Of a stretch of DNA of 64,000 nt, positions 16,511-25,140 are shown piece by piece (position 1 is the stretch's first letter; each line of letters opens with the position of its first letter). The stretch spans positions 1 through 64,000 of the forward strand of contig NZ_BDAZ01000014.1 in NCBI RefSeq assembly GCF_001612725.1, in the 5' to 3' direction. Under the pieces are notes generated by a model. The model made no database searches and was not told where the DNA came from. It worked only from the letters and a program-made list of their open reading frames with translations. The stretch comes from Nocardia anaemiae NBRC 100462 (lineage in GTDB: Bacteria; Actinomycetota; Actinomycetes; Mycobacteriales; Mycobacteriaceae). A program made the translations under genes and the position numbers.

Positions 16511-18304
16511 TCAGGAGCGCGGCTTACGCCGTTCGGGTCGCTTGCCGCCGTCGCGATCGCGACGCGGTCCGGCACGGAACGGGCGTCCGCTCGGCGGGCC
16601 GGAATCGAGTTGCAGCTGAATGAGCTGGCCGCTGATCCTGGTCCGCCGCAACGCTTCCAGCGTCTCCGAGGATAGGTCGGCGGGCAGTTCGACCAGGCTG
16701 TGGTCCGGCCGGATGCTGATATGGCCGAAATCGCTGCGGCGCAATCCACCCTCGTTGGCGATGGCGCCGACGATCGCGCCGGGCACCACCCGGTGCCGCT
16801 TGCCGACGCTGATCCGGTAGGTCGCCAATTCGGCTCCCGTCCCGCGGTGATGCGACGGACCACGATCCTCGCCCTCGAACCGGCGGGCGGGCCGATCCCC
16901 GCGCGGCATGCGTTCGCGCTGCGGGCGTTCGACCGGCTCCGGCTCGGGCTCCATGAAGAAGTTGTCGCCGTCGTAGCCGCTGACCGCCAGCGCCGCCGCG
17001 ATGTCCACCAGCGGAATGTTGTGCTCGCGTTCGTAATCCTCGATGAGCTTGCGGAACAGCGCCAGATTCGTCGAGCTGAGATTCTCGGTGATCGAATCGC
17101 CGAATTTGGCGACGCGCTGGGTGTTCACATCATCGACGCTCGGCAGCTGCATTTCGGTCAGCGGATGCCGGGTGGCGCGCTCGATCGCCTTGAGCAGATG
17201 ACGTTCCCGCGGCGCGACGAAAAGCAGTGCCTCACCGCTGCGCCCGGCCCGGCCGGTACGGCCGATGCGGTGCACATAGGACTCGGTGTCGTGCGGAATG
17301 TCGTAGTTGACCACATGCGAGATGCGATCGACATCGAGTCCGCGGGCGGCGACATCGGTGGCGACCAGGATGTCCAGCGCACCGGACTTCAGCTGCCCGA
17401 TGGTGCGCTCACGCTGGTTCTGCGCGATATCGCCATTGATCGCCGCGGCCGAGAAACCACGCGAGCGCAGCTTTTCGGCCAACTCCTCGGTGGCCTGCTT
17501 GGTGCGTACGAACAGGATCATCGCCTCGAACGACTCGACCTCGAGGATCCGGGTGAGTGCGTCGAGCTTGCGCTGATGGGAAACTTGCACCCAGCGCTGG
17601 GTGATGTTGGTGGCGGTCGAGGTCTTCGACTTGACGGTGATCTCGACCGGTTCGCGCAGATACTTCTTGGAGATGCTGCGGATCGCCGCGGGCATGGTCG
17701 CGGAGAACAGCGCGACCTGCTTCTCGCGCGGGGTGTCGGCGAGGATGCGCTCGACATCCTCCTGGAACCCCATCTTCAGCATCTCGTCGGCCTCGTCGAG
17801 CACCAGATACTGCAGCTGCGACAGGTCGAGCGTGCCCTTCTCCAGATGGTCGATCACCCGGCCCGGCGTGCCGACCACGACATGCGCACCGCGGCGCAGT
17901 CCGGAGAGCTGGACGCCATAGGCCTGGCCGCCGTAGATAGGCAGCACATGCAGTCCGGGAATGTGGGTGGCGTAGCGGCCGAATGCCTCGGCGACCTGGA
18001 TCGCGAGTTCACGCGTCGGGGCCAGCACGAGGGCGCGCGGAAGTTTGCCGGTCGCCTCGATACCCATGAGGATCGGAATGGCGAATGCCGCCGTTTTGCC
18101 GGTGCCGGTCTGGGCCAGCCCGACCACATCGGCGCCTTGGAGCAGCGGTGGAATGGTCGCCGCCTGGATGGGAGACGGCGACTCATAGCCCACATCGGCG
18201 ATGGCCGCGAGAACGCGCTCATCGATGCCGAGATCGGCGAAGGTCGGGCCGTCGTTGTCCCTGTCGTTGTCGCCAGGAACGCTGTCGACCTGATTGGTAC
18301 TCAT
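16511..18304 (-). CDS. deaD: DEAD-box ATP-dependent RNA helicase
   Basis: 597 residues. All helicase motifs are present: AQTGTGKTAAF (I), PTRELAIQV (Ia), GTPGRVIDHL (Ib), VLDEADEML (II), SATMP (III), and ARGLDVDRISHVVNYD with HRIGRTGRAGRSG (V/VI). After a charged linker rich in Arg/Glu/Pro comes a DbpA/CsdA-type RNA-binding domain (VVPGAIVGAIANEGGLRRSDFG), then an Arg/Lys-rich tail. The family unwinds structured RNA in ribosome assembly and mRNA decay, especially in the cold. The ATG at 18304 begins the conserved protein; the open frame extends upstream to 18499 without a family-like sequence. Rv1253 (deaD) lies in the kgd neighbourhood of M. tuberculosis too. Confidence 0.93.
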   Translation of the reverse strand: MSTNQVDSVPGDNDRDNDGPTFADLGIDERVLAAIADVGYESPSPIQAATIPPLLQGADVVGLAQTGTGKTAAFAIPILMGIEATGKLPRALVLAPTRELAIQVAEAFGRYATHIPGLHVLPIYGGQAYGVQLSGLRRGAHVVVGTPGRVIDHLEKGTLDLSQLQYLVLDEADEMLKMGFQEDVERILADTPREKQVALFSATMPAAIRSISKKYLREPVEITVKSKTSTATNITQRWVQVSHQRKLDALTRILEVESFEAMILFVRTKQATEELAEKLRSRGFSAAAINGDIAQNQRERTIGQLKSGALDILVATDVAARGLDVDRISHVVNYDIPHDTESYVHRIGRTGRAGRSGEALLFVAPRERHLLKAIERATRHPLTEMQLPSVDDVNTQRVAKFGDSITENLSSTNLALFRKLIEDYEREHNIPLVDIAAALAVSGYDGDNFFMEPEPEPVERPQRERMPRGDRPARRFEGEDRGPSHHRGTGAELATYRISVGKRHRVVPGAIVGAIANEGGLRRSDFGHISIRPDHSLVELPADLSSETLEALRRTRISGQLIQLQLDSGPPSGRPFRAGPRRDRDGGKRPERRKPRS

Positions 18305-18366
18305 TGACCAGCAGTTTACTGCCTCGCGGTGGTCGTCCCGGCCACCGGGCCAATACGGTGAGACGT

Positions 18367-19221
18367 ATGCAACCCGAAAGCGTGTCCGCGCATCACGATC
18401 CGAAGGTGTTGGCGGTGGCTGTGGCGGTGGTCCAATTCGCACCGGGAACCGATCCGTCCGCCAATCTGCGAACCTTGCGCGAGCATGTTCGCGCGGCATC
18501 CGAACGGGGTGCGAAGGTGGTGGTCGCGCCCGAATACTCGATGTTTGCCGTGACCCGGCTCGACGAGCGGGTCATGGCCGTCGCCGAACCGCTGACCGGG
18601 CCGTTCGTCACCGGCCTCGGCGATATCGCGGGCGAATTCGGGGTGTATCTGGTGGCCGGAATGGTCGAGCGGGTGGCACCGGAGGCGGGTCGGATCCGCA
18701 ATACCCTCGTCGTGCTCGGACCCGATGGGAACCTGGTGACCAAGTACCGCAAGGTGCACCTCTACGACGCGTTCGGACATCTCGAATCCGATGTCGTCGA
18801 GCCGGGTGCGATCGAGGCTCCGGCCACCTTCACGGTCGGCGATGTGACATTCGGCATGCAGACCTGTTTCGATCTTCGGTTCCCGGAAGGGTGCCGTCGC
18901 GTCGCGGCTGCCGGAGCGCAGGTGCTGGTGCTGCCCGCGCAGTGGATTCCCGGTCCGGCGAAGGTCGATCAGTGGACGACGCTGCTGCGCGCGCGTGCCA
19001 TCGAGAACACCGTCTACGTGGCCGCCGCCGATCAATGCGCCCCGCGCGGTGCGGGTGCGTCGATGATCATCGACCCGACCGGTGCCGTCCTCACCGAACT
19101 CGGCGACGAACCCGGTGTACTCACCGCGGATATCGACCTCGAACAGCTGGCCGCGGTCCGCCGCACCAATCCCAGCCTGGCATTGCGGCGATTCGCGATC
19201 ACCGCGCGCGCACCGGAGTAG
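18367..19221 (+). CDS. Carbon-nitrogen hydrolase (nitrilase superfamily amidase)
   Basis: 284 residues, ATG start. The catalytic triad of the family is visible: E56 (VVVAPEYSMF), K129 (KYRKVHLYDAFG) and C167 (MQTCFDLRFPE). These sequence contexts are typical of the omega-amidase/NIT branch. Such enzymes hydrolyse omega-amides or deaminated glutathione-like amides in the cytosol; the exact substrate is unknown. It is divergent from deaD by 62 bp, and a phosphoribosyltransferase gene follows after 11 bp, probably in the same transcript. Confidence 0.88.
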   Translation: MQPESVSAHHDPKVLAVAVAVVQFAPGTDPSANLRTLREHVRAASERGAKVVVAPEYSMFAVTRLDERVMAVAEPLTGPFVTGLGDIAGEFGVYLVAGMVERVAPEAGRIRNTLVVLGPDGNLVTKYRKVHLYDAFGHLESDVVEPGAIEAPATFTVGDVTFGMQTCFDLRFPEGCRRVAAAGAQVLVLPAQWIPGPAKVDQWTTLLRARAIENTVYVAAADQCAPRGAGASMIIDPTGAVLTELGDEPGVLTADIDLEQLAAVRRTNPSLALRRFAITARAPE

Positions 19222-19232
19222 CGTTAATTAGG

Positions 19233-19856
19233 ATGACCTACTCCGATCGGGCAGCGGCCGGTCGCGCGCTGGGTTTGGAACTCGGCCACCTGCGTGCGAT
19301 GCAACCGCTGGTGCTCGGACTGCCCCGCGGCGGGGTTCCGGTGGCGGCCGCGGTGCGCGAGGTCATCGGGGGCGATCTCGACATCATGCTGGTCCGCAAG
19401 CTCGGTGTGCCGTGGCAGCCGGAGTTGGCGATGGGCGCCATCGGTGAGGAAGGTATCCGGGTCCTCAATCAGGATGTGTTGTCGCACACCGGGATAACGA
19501 CGGGGCAGATCGCCGAGATCGAGGATTTGGAACGGGCCGAACTCGAGCGCCGACGCGAGGTGTGGCGCGGCGATGCCAAGCCGATCCCGATTTCCGGCCG
19601 CACGACGGTGATCGTGGACGACGGCATGGCGACCGGGGCGACGGTGGCCGCCGCCTGCCGGGTCGCCCAGCTGCACCAACCGACGCGGATCGTGGTCGCG
19701 GTTCCGGTGTCGTCCTCCGAGGCGCTGCGCCGGGTGGCCGCCGAGGCGGACGAGGTGGTCTGCCCATGGGTGCCGCGCTCGCTCGGCGGTGTCGGGATGG
19801 CGTACCGCGACTTCCATCAGCTGGAGGACGACGAGGTCACCGCGCTCCTTGCGTGA
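19233..19856 (+). CDS. Phosphoribosyltransferase family protein
   Basis: 207 residues, ATG 11 bp after the amidase stop. It contains LGLPRGGVPVAAAV near the N-terminus, LVRKLGVPWQPELAMGAIGEEG, and the PRPP-binding signature TTVIVDDGMATGATVAAAC (about residues 123-140). These are diagnostic of the ComF/Rv0571c-like phosphoribosyltransferases encoded with stress or hydrolase genes. A substrate base cannot be assigned. It converges with the gamma-carbonic-anhydrase-like gene. Confidence 0.85.
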   Translation: MTYSDRAAAGRALGLELGHLRAMQPLVLGLPRGGVPVAAAVREVIGGDLDIMLVRKLGVPWQPELAMGAIGEEGIRVLNQDVLSHTGITTGQIAEIEDLERAELERRREVWRGDAKPIPISGRTTVIVDDGMATGATVAAACRVAQLHQPTRIVVAVPVSSSEALRRVAAEADEVVCPWVPRSLGGVGMAYRDFHQLEDDEVTALLA

Positions 19857-19862
19857 GCGAGA

Positions 19863-20393
19863 TCAGGCCTGGACTTCGGTGATGCCCTTGCGGTGGCGCT
19901 GGCCGAGTTCGGTGTAGAAGCCCGGGTTGAGTTTGACCCAGCCCTCGGCCTGGGTGCCTTCGATGGACTTCTTCACCTCGGCGGGGGCACCCGCGGCGAG
20001 GACGCCAGCGGGGATCTTGGCGTGCGGCGGGACCAGCGAGTGCGCGGCGATCATTGTGCCCGCGCCTATTTCGGCCAGATCGAGCACCGTGCTGCCATTG
20101 CCGACAATGGCCTGCGCGCCGACCGACGCACCGTGGAAGACCACGCTGTGCGCGATGGTCGCACCGGGCCCGATTTCCATCGGCACGTCCGGCGGCACGT
20201 GCAGGACCGCATTGTCCTGGACATTGGCGCGTTCCCGAATGATGATCGGCGCGAGGTCCGCGCGCAGCACCGCGCCGTACCAGATGGACGCGCCCGCCTC
20301 GACCCGCACATCTCCGATCAGTGTCGCGGTCGGCGCGACGAACGCCGTCGGATCGACGGTGGGCCGTTTGCCTTCGAATTCGTAGAGTGGCAC
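19863..20393 (-). CDS. Gamma-carbonic-anhydrase family hexapeptide-repeat protein
   Basis: 176 residues with a GTG start at 20393, where the family N-terminus (PLYEFEGKRPTVDPTAFVAPTATLIGD) begins. A left-handed beta-helix of hexapeptide repeats follows. The metal-ligand histidines expected in gamma-CAs occur in NVQDNAVLHV, TIAHSVVFHGASVG and related positions, and an amphipathic C-terminal helix ends the protein. Many family members in actinobacteria (YrdA/PaaY-like) are annotated as carbonic anhydrase or acyltransferase without proven activity. It lies 25 bp downstream of the espG-like gene. Confidence 0.85.
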   Translation of the reverse strand: MPLYEFEGKRPTVDPTAFVAPTATLIGDVRVEAGASIWYGAVLRADLAPIIIRERANVQDNAVLHVPPDVPMEIGPGATIAHSVVFHGASVGAQAIVGNGSTVLDLAEIGAGTMIAAHSLVPPHAKIPAGVLAAGAPAEVKKSIEGTQAEGWVKLNPGFYTELGQRHRKGITEVQA

Positions 20394-20418
20394 GGACTCA
20401 CGGTATCCCAGCGGTAGG

Positions 20419-21291
20419 TCACCAGCGCTCGGCCAAGGTGAGGGTGCGTTCGGCCGCGGTGACCATCGGCCGCAGCTGTGCGGTGAACCGCTGCGCGGTG
20501 ACCGGCACGATATCGACATCGACCCCGGTGCGCACCGAGTATCGGCCGTCGCCGATCACGTCGATCCAGCACAGCACTCCGAACGGGTGCAGGTCGCCGT
20601 CGGCTCGTCGCACCGAGACCACGATCTGGCCGATGCCGTCGCGGAATTGTCTGAGCAGCTTGCGGATTCGGGTCGGCGTGGTAGGTCCGGCCACCGGCAC
20701 GGTCACCAGATCCCGGCTGTCCTCGTTGACCCGGGCCAGCGGTGCGGTCAGTTGCGGTGTGGTGCCGGGCGTGTTCTCCGGCAGCACCGAAATGACCCGT
20801 GCGGAAAGGTTTTTCGCGCGATCGACGAACAGTCGGATATCGCCGCCGCGATCCGCGGTCGCGCCCGCGCGTTGCGCCGCGACCACCGCGATATCCCCGG
20901 CGATCGCACCGAGCACACGCACCGGACGTGATTGCGTCGCGATGCCCGGCTGGGCGGCTACGGGACCGGTCTGTTCGACCAGACCCGTCGCCTCGACCGC
21001 GCCGTCCGCCCGACTATCGACCACCGCCGACGGCTCGGCGGTACCGCGCTCGCCGAAGACCTCGATGCGCACGGTGGGGCGGGCAAGCACCCGCAGTGCA
21101 CCTTCGAGGTCGGCGTCGAGAGACTCGTCGCACCAACGGTTCAGCGCGGGGAGTTGTGCGGTGCGCTCGGCGGTATCGCGGGCCGAGAGGCGGACGGCGA
21201 GTGGATAGGGGATGCGGTCGCCATCGGTGCGGGCCCAGGCCATGGCGAACTGGTCCGGGGTCAGCGTCCAGTTCACTCCAGTTCGGTCCAT
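20419..21291 (-). CDS. ESX secretion-associated EspG-family chaperone
   Basis: 290 residues. It starts with VNWTLTPDQFAMAWARTDGDRIPYPL, the usual EspG opening (beta-strand followed by a helix), and has the EspG-like central segment with VRIEVFGERG and LVRHxR-type strands later. EspG proteins are cytosolic chaperones that bind PE-PPE heterodimers and deliver them to type VII secretion systems. Here it sits directly behind a PPE-like gene and overlaps it by 19 bp, which fits that role. No ESX core genes (EccB-E) are in the window. Confidence 0.82.
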   Translation of the reverse strand: MDRTGVNWTLTPDQFAMAWARTDGDRIPYPLAVRLSARDTAERTAQLPALNRWCDESLDADLEGALRVLARPTVRIEVFGERGTAEPSAVVDSRADGAVEATGLVEQTGPVAAQPGIATQSRPVRVLGAIAGDIAVVAAQRAGATADRGGDIRLFVDRAKNLSARVISVLPENTPGTTPQLTAPLARVNEDSRDLVTVPVAGPTTPTRIRKLLRQFRDGIGQIVVSVRRADGDLHPFGVLCWIDVIGDGRYSVRTGVDVDIVPVTAQRFTAQLRPMVTAAERTLTLAERW

Positions 21292-22556
21292 TCGCCGACG
21301 ACCGGAGGTGTTGTCGGATCCATATCGCCGATCAGCTCACCGCCGTCATCGGCCGGTTCCAGGAAGGTCAGATCGTCGTCGAAGAAGTGGTAATCGTCGT
21401 CGTACTCGTCCTCTTCGCGGGCCGCGCGGGCGGCGGCCGCACCGGTGCTCATGCCGGAGCGCGGGCTGTCACCCGCGACCATCGCACCGCCCATGAGCCC
21501 GCCGACCGCGCCCGCGCCGACACCATTGATCGCATCGCCACTGGCATCGCGCTTGCGCTCATCGCGTTTGCGTTCGTCGTCGGTATTGGAGGTGCCGGGA
21601 ACCGTCGGGGCGACCACCGAGGTGGATGCGGCGGTGGTCACCGGTGCGGCGGTACCTGGTCGCACCGAGCGATCCGGTGTCGTCGTCGATGCGGTGGTTG
21701 CGGCCGGGGTAGTCGCAGCGGGCGAATCAGCCATTGTCGCAACGGATTTGGCGGCAGCAGGTGCGATGTCGGTGGCGCTGCTCACCGGAGTGACGGTGGT
21801 CGGCGCACTCGCCGGTTGAGTCGTCGCGGCTGGCTCGACGGTCGTCTGCGGTGCGGTCGGCACCGGCGCGGTCGTCGAAACCGTTGGGGTGGTGAGGGTT
21901 TGCGCATCAGGATCGATGACGGGCGCAGTGGACATTTGCGCGGCCGGTGTGGTGTCGGACGACTGCGGCACGTCGGCGGTCACCGTATCCGGGAAGGCGG
22001 GCACACCGGCTCCGGTCGAGATGAACACATTCGTGTAGATGCTGTCCATCGCCTGCACGACGTCCTGGCGGGTGCCATCGGCGGATTTCTGCGTGGTGGT
22101 GTTCTCGGTCGCCTTGGCCGGATCCAGCAGTGCGCCAGCCAGATCCGTTGTCCGACTGGATGGTTCGACCACGGCCGCGCGCAGTGCCTCGGCGGCATCG
22201 CCCGCCTGGCCGAGCCGTTGACCGACCGCGGCCATGACATCCGCGAGTTGCTGTCCGTGCCTTTCGAATTCGCGCACCGCGGCGGCGGCGGAATCCGCCG
22301 CGGCACCGCGCCAACCGTCGGCCATCGCGGCCCGAATCTCGCTGTGCGCCTGCTCGACCGCGGCGGCCAGTCCGGTGGAACTGCCTTGCCACGCCTGCTG
22401 TCCGGCTGACAGGACAACCGGATTCATCAGTCGCACACCGTCGTGGATTTCCCGATGCGACAGGTTGTCGAAGATCTCGACGGTCTGCGCGTAATTGGGG
22501 TCGGTGTAGCTGGGGTCGGCGTACCGAATGGGCGTCTTCTCACCGGAGTGCGGCAT
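21273..22556 (-). CDS. PPE-like type VII secretion substrate with long Thr/Ala/Pro tail
   Basis: 427 residues from the ATG at 22556, 1 bp after the stop of the upstream gene. The first 180 residues form a helical PPE/WXG-like module (GQQAWQGSSTGLAAAVEQAHSEIRAAMADGWRG). A low-complexity Thr/Ala/Val/Pro region of about 130 residues follows, then a repeated DERKRDERKRD basic patch, a Gly-rich hydrophobic segment (NGVGAGAVGGLMGG) and an acidic C-terminus (EEDEYDDDYHFFDDD). This layout suits a secreted partner of the small helical protein encoded immediately upstream. The frame is open further upstream, but that part covers another gene. Confidence 0.78.
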   Translation of the reverse strand: MPHSGEKTPIRYADPSYTDPNYAQTVEIFDNLSHREIHDGVRLMNPVVLSAGQQAWQGSSTGLAAAVEQAHSEIRAAMADGWRGAAADSAAAAVREFERHGQQLADVMAAVGQRLGQAGDAAEALRAAVVEPSSRTTDLAGALLDPAKATENTTTQKSADGTRQDVVQAMDSIYTNVFISTGAGVPAFPDTVTADVPQSSDTTPAAQMSTAPVIDPDAQTLTTPTVSTTAPVPTAPQTTVEPAATTQPASAPTTVTPVSSATDIAPAAAKSVATMADSPAATTPAATTASTTTPDRSVRPGTAAPVTTAASTSVVAPTVPGTSNTDDERKRDERKRDASGDAINGVGAGAVGGLMGGAMVAGDSPRSGMSTGAAAARAAREEDEYDDDYHFFDDDLTFLEPADDGGELIGDMDPTTPPVVGEWTELE

Positions 22557-22557
22557 C

Positions 22558-22935
22558 TTACGCATGCGCGGCTCCCGCCACCTCGACCTGACCGACCGCG
22601 GCAGCCAGATCCGTATCGGCCCGGGTGTATGCCGCTCCGGCAGCGCGGAAGGTCTGCGCGAGACCACGTGCGGCATCGGCATACGCGCGCAAACGGGTGA
22701 TCGCCCCGTCGGCCTTGTCCTCGAAACCACGCCGCAGCGCAGCGCCGGAATCGAAGCCGCCGAAGCCGGGAAGCGATGTGGCACCGCTCAATACGGCGAT
22801 CTGGGCCTCGACCTCATCGGCGAGTTGTTCATAGCGCTTGGCGCACTGTTCGTGCGCACCCTCGGCGACCAGTACCCCATCGATCCAGAGCTGGCCATCG
22901 TCGATCGCTTGATTCAGCGCTGTCACGTCCGACAT
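22558..22935 (-). CDS. PE/WXG100-like small helical ESX partner protein
   Basis: 125 residues, almost wholly alpha-helical. There are two helices separated by a Gly-rich turn (GATSLPGFGGFDSGAAL), and a final helix LAQTFRAAGAAYTRADTDLAAAV. No classical WXG motif is seen. The order small helical protein, then PPE-like, then EspG, spaced by 1 bp and a 19-bp overlap, is that of PE-PPE-EspG loci of ESX systems. The protein therefore likely pairs with the PPE-like product for secretion. Identification rests on gene order and helical pattern. Confidence 0.65.
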   Translation of the reverse strand: MSDVTALNQAIDDGQLWIDGVLVAEGAHEQCAKRYEQLADEVEAQIAVLSGATSLPGFGGFDSGAALRRGFEDKADGAITRLRAYADAARGLAQTFRAAGAAYTRADTDLAAAVGQVEVAGAAHA

Positions 22936-22982
22936 CTCGCCGCCCCCTTCCTCGTCGTGCTGCCCGCGCAGCCGTGATCAAC

Positions 22983-23705
22983 TCACCGGTGCGCCAACCC
23001 CACGACGACACCCTGCATCCAGTCCGCGATGTCGGCGGCGACCCGCGCGTGCACCGGCTCGTGCAACAGGTCGTGCCCGGCGTCGGCGTACTCACGCAAA
23101 CTTACCCAATAGTGGCGGCGAGTCCAGCCCCTCATCGCATCGATCGGCGCCCGTCGGTCCTCGATACCGTGCACCGCGAGGATGGGCAGTGTGCTCGGCA
23201 ACGGCGTGCCGGGTGCACCGGGCGCGCCGCCGCCGAGCGCGCGCTTCGGTACTCCGGACAGCACCAACCCGACCAACTCGCTCGGCGCAAGACTGGGCCG
23301 CAGCGGGTAGTTGGCCTCCAGGCCGTGCAAGTCATCGGTCGCACTGGTTTGATCCGGCACCGCCGCGCCCAGAATGCCCAAGGCGGTGACCGCCCCGAGT
23401 GAATGGCCCATCAGGATCAGCGGCGTACCGGGTAATTCCGCGCGGACCAACTCGATCAGCCGCATCGCATCGGCCACCAGTTCGACCAGCGTGCCGGGAT
23501 TATTCGGATCGCCCTCGCTCAACCCGTGCCCCGAGGTGTCCAGCGCCCACACTTCGATTCTCGCGGATGTCGCGGTGCGGGCGAACCGGTGGTAGTGGCC
23601 GCTGTGCTGGCCCATTCCGGGCAAGAGCATCGCAACTGCCATCGGCTTGCCGACCGGCCACCGCCGATAATGCATCCGTCCGCGTACGCCGTCGAAGAAG
23701 GGCAT
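22983..23705 (-). CDS. Alpha/beta hydrolase, monoacylglycerol-lipase-like
   Basis: 240 residues. It has the MLLPGMGQHSGHYHRFA oxyanion/lid region, the nucleophile elbow MGHSLGAV (Ser near residue 98), a HGIEDRRAPI acid loop and the catalytic His in ADAGHDLLHEP. The architecture matches the lysophospholipase/monoacylglycerol lipase clan (Rv0183-like). No signal peptide is visible. It is divergent from a secreted SMP-30-like gene; the spacer contains a strong palindrome at 23758-23778 that could control both. Confidence 0.85.
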   Translation of the reverse strand: MPFFDGVRGRMHYRRWPVGKPMAVAMLLPGMGQHSGHYHRFARTATSARIEVWALDTSGHGLSEGDPNNPGTLVELVADAMRLIELVRAELPGTPLILMGHSLGAVTALGILGAAVPDQTSATDDLHGLEANYPLRPSLAPSELVGLVLSGVPKRALGGGAPGAPGTPLPSTLPILAVHGIEDRRAPIDAMRGWTRRHYWVSLREYADAGHDLLHEPVHARVAADIADWMQGVVVGLAHR

Positions 23706-23757
23706 CCGTAAATACTGGCAAGTCGCTGAGGTGTAGTCGAGTTCCTGACATAACTAC

Positions 23758-23778
23758 TTGTCAGTTCATAACTGACAA
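23758..23778. promoter_or_regulatory. Perfect 9-bp inverted repeat, probable repressor operator
   Basis: Arms TTGTCAGTT and AACTGACAA with a 3-nt spacer lie between the divergent hydrolase and SMP-30-like genes. A further half-site, CTGACA, lies just to the left (about 23745-23750), so the region holds three similar half-sites. Size and symmetry suit a TetR- or GntR-type dimer. The regulator is not obvious nearby. Confidence 0.6.
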
Positions 23779-23828
23779 CGTGGCTAGACTTCCGGGCGAG
23801 GGTCGGCCCGGAGGAGTCGAGGTTCGCT

Positions 23829-24743
23829 TTGAGAAAGCTCTATCGTCCGAATGTACGGGTGTGGGCGGTCGCTTTTGCACTGAGTTGTGCGGGTGTGGAC
23901 GCATCGGCAGCCATGGCCGAGCCCGAGCCGGGTACGGTCGCCGCATGCGCGTCGGCCAAGGCGACGGCGGCTGTGCCCGCCGGCCTGCCGGTGCTCGACT
24001 GGTCGGAGAACATCGGCTACGACGCGCAGGGCAATCTGTGGGTATCGCGGCTGTACCGCAACGAGGTGCAGCGCTACGACAGCGCGGGCCGGTTGACCGC
24101 GAGGGTGCCGATCGAATTCCCGGGCGCGATCCGGCTCGGCCCGGATGGCCTGCTCTACGTCGTCTTCGGCGATTCACCGACGAGTGTGGTGCGCCCAGGT
24201 GGGGTGATGCGCTTCGACCCCGACGATCCTCGGCCAGCGGTATTCGCCTCCGGATTCACCATGCCCAACGGTGCCGCCTTCGATGCGCGGGGCAATCTGT
24301 ACGTCGCATCCAGCGTCGGCGTGGTCCGGATCCGTCCGGACGGCGGCGTCGATGCGGACTGGACGGCGCGGGCGAACTACACCGGCGCCAATGGCATTGT
24401 GGTGCGGGATAATTCGATCTACGTCAGCATGAACGGCAATCCACTCGGTCGGATCGTGCGTTTCCCGATCGACGATCCGGCCCGCGTCGTAGTGATCGCC
24501 GACTTGACGCTGGCACCCGGAATACCGGACTTCGTAGACGATTTCGTCATCGATGACGCGGGCGTGCTCTACGCGACTACCTTGACCGGCCAGCTGGTCC
24601 GGGTCGACCCGGCCGCGAATACCGCATGCGCCGTACTCACCGGCGAACCGATGACATCTGTGGTCGCCGTTCCCGGCCGTTCCGACGAACTCCTCGCTGG
24701 CACCGAGAGCGGCACTATCCTGCGGATTCGCTTGCCGCACTGA
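23829..24743 (+). CDS. Secreted SMP-30/gluconolactonase-like beta-propeller protein
   Basis: 304 residues. The TTG start has GAGG 6 nt upstream; a GTG nine codons in is an alternative. The N-terminus has a basic region, a hydrophobic core WAVAFALSCAGVDASA and a likely signal peptidase site after AMA. Repeats of the SMP-30/NHL propeller follow: YDAQGNLWVSRLYRNEVQRYD, RLGPDGLLYVVFGD, FDARGNLYVASSVGV and DDAGVLYATTLTGQLVRVD. Family members are calcium-dependent lactonases or strictosidine-synthase-like sugar binders. Extracellular or cell-wall location is inferred from the signal peptide; the substrate is unknown. Confidence 0.82.
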   Translation: MRKLYRPNVRVWAVAFALSCAGVDASAAMAEPEPGTVAACASAKATAAVPAGLPVLDWSENIGYDAQGNLWVSRLYRNEVQRYDSAGRLTARVPIEFPGAIRLGPDGLLYVVFGDSPTSVVRPGGVMRFDPDDPRPAVFASGFTMPNGAAFDARGNLYVASSVGVVRIRPDGGVDADWTARANYTGANGIVVRDNSIYVSMNGNPLGRIVRFPIDDPARVVVIADLTLAPGIPDFVDDFVIDDAGVLYATTLTGQLVRVDPAANTACAVLTGEPMTSVVAVPGRSDELLAGTESGTILRIRLPH

Positions 24744-24752
24744 GCCGATCGG

Positions 24753-25082
24753 TCAGTCCTCGATGAGGTCGGGTGGTGCTGCCTGACGCCAGGAATCCAG
24801 CAGCATGTCGTACAACTCGTCGATATCTTCCACGGCGGAAAGCCGGGCCCGGACCCAGGACGAGGATGCCTCGTGCGGCGGGACCCAGAACTTGTCCGGT
24901 TCGGCGGCGATGAGTTCTTCGCGATCGTGTTTCGGGCAGCGGATGGCGAACGAGGTCTGATCGTCGGGGATGGTGACGAACATCTTGCCCGCCACATCGA
25001 AGGTGGGATGGTTCCAGCGTTCCTTCTCCACGGTCTTGGGAAGGGACAGCGCGATGCGGCGCACATCGTCGGCGTCGAGCAC
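24753..25082 (-). CDS. MmcQ/YjbR family protein
   Basis: 109 residues. The family pattern is clear: DDVRRIALSLPKTVEKERWNHPTFDVAGKMFVTI at the start, RCPKHDREELIAAEP in the middle and SSSWVRARLSAVEDIDELYDMLLDSW at the end. YjbR proteins adopt a double-wing fold related to DNA-binding domains, but their role is not established. It lies between the SMP-30-like gene (convergent, 9 bp between the stops) and the WYL regulator gene. Confidence 0.85.
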   Translation of the reverse strand: MLDADDVRRIALSLPKTVEKERWNHPTFDVAGKMFVTIPDDQTSFAIRCPKHDREELIAAEPDKFWVPPHEASSSWVRARLSAVEDIDELYDMLLDSWRQAAPPDLIED

Positions 25083-25140
25083 GGTTCAGGCCTCCGGTTC
25101 GGAAATCGGACTCCTATCGTGCACATTGCTACCTCGGCCA

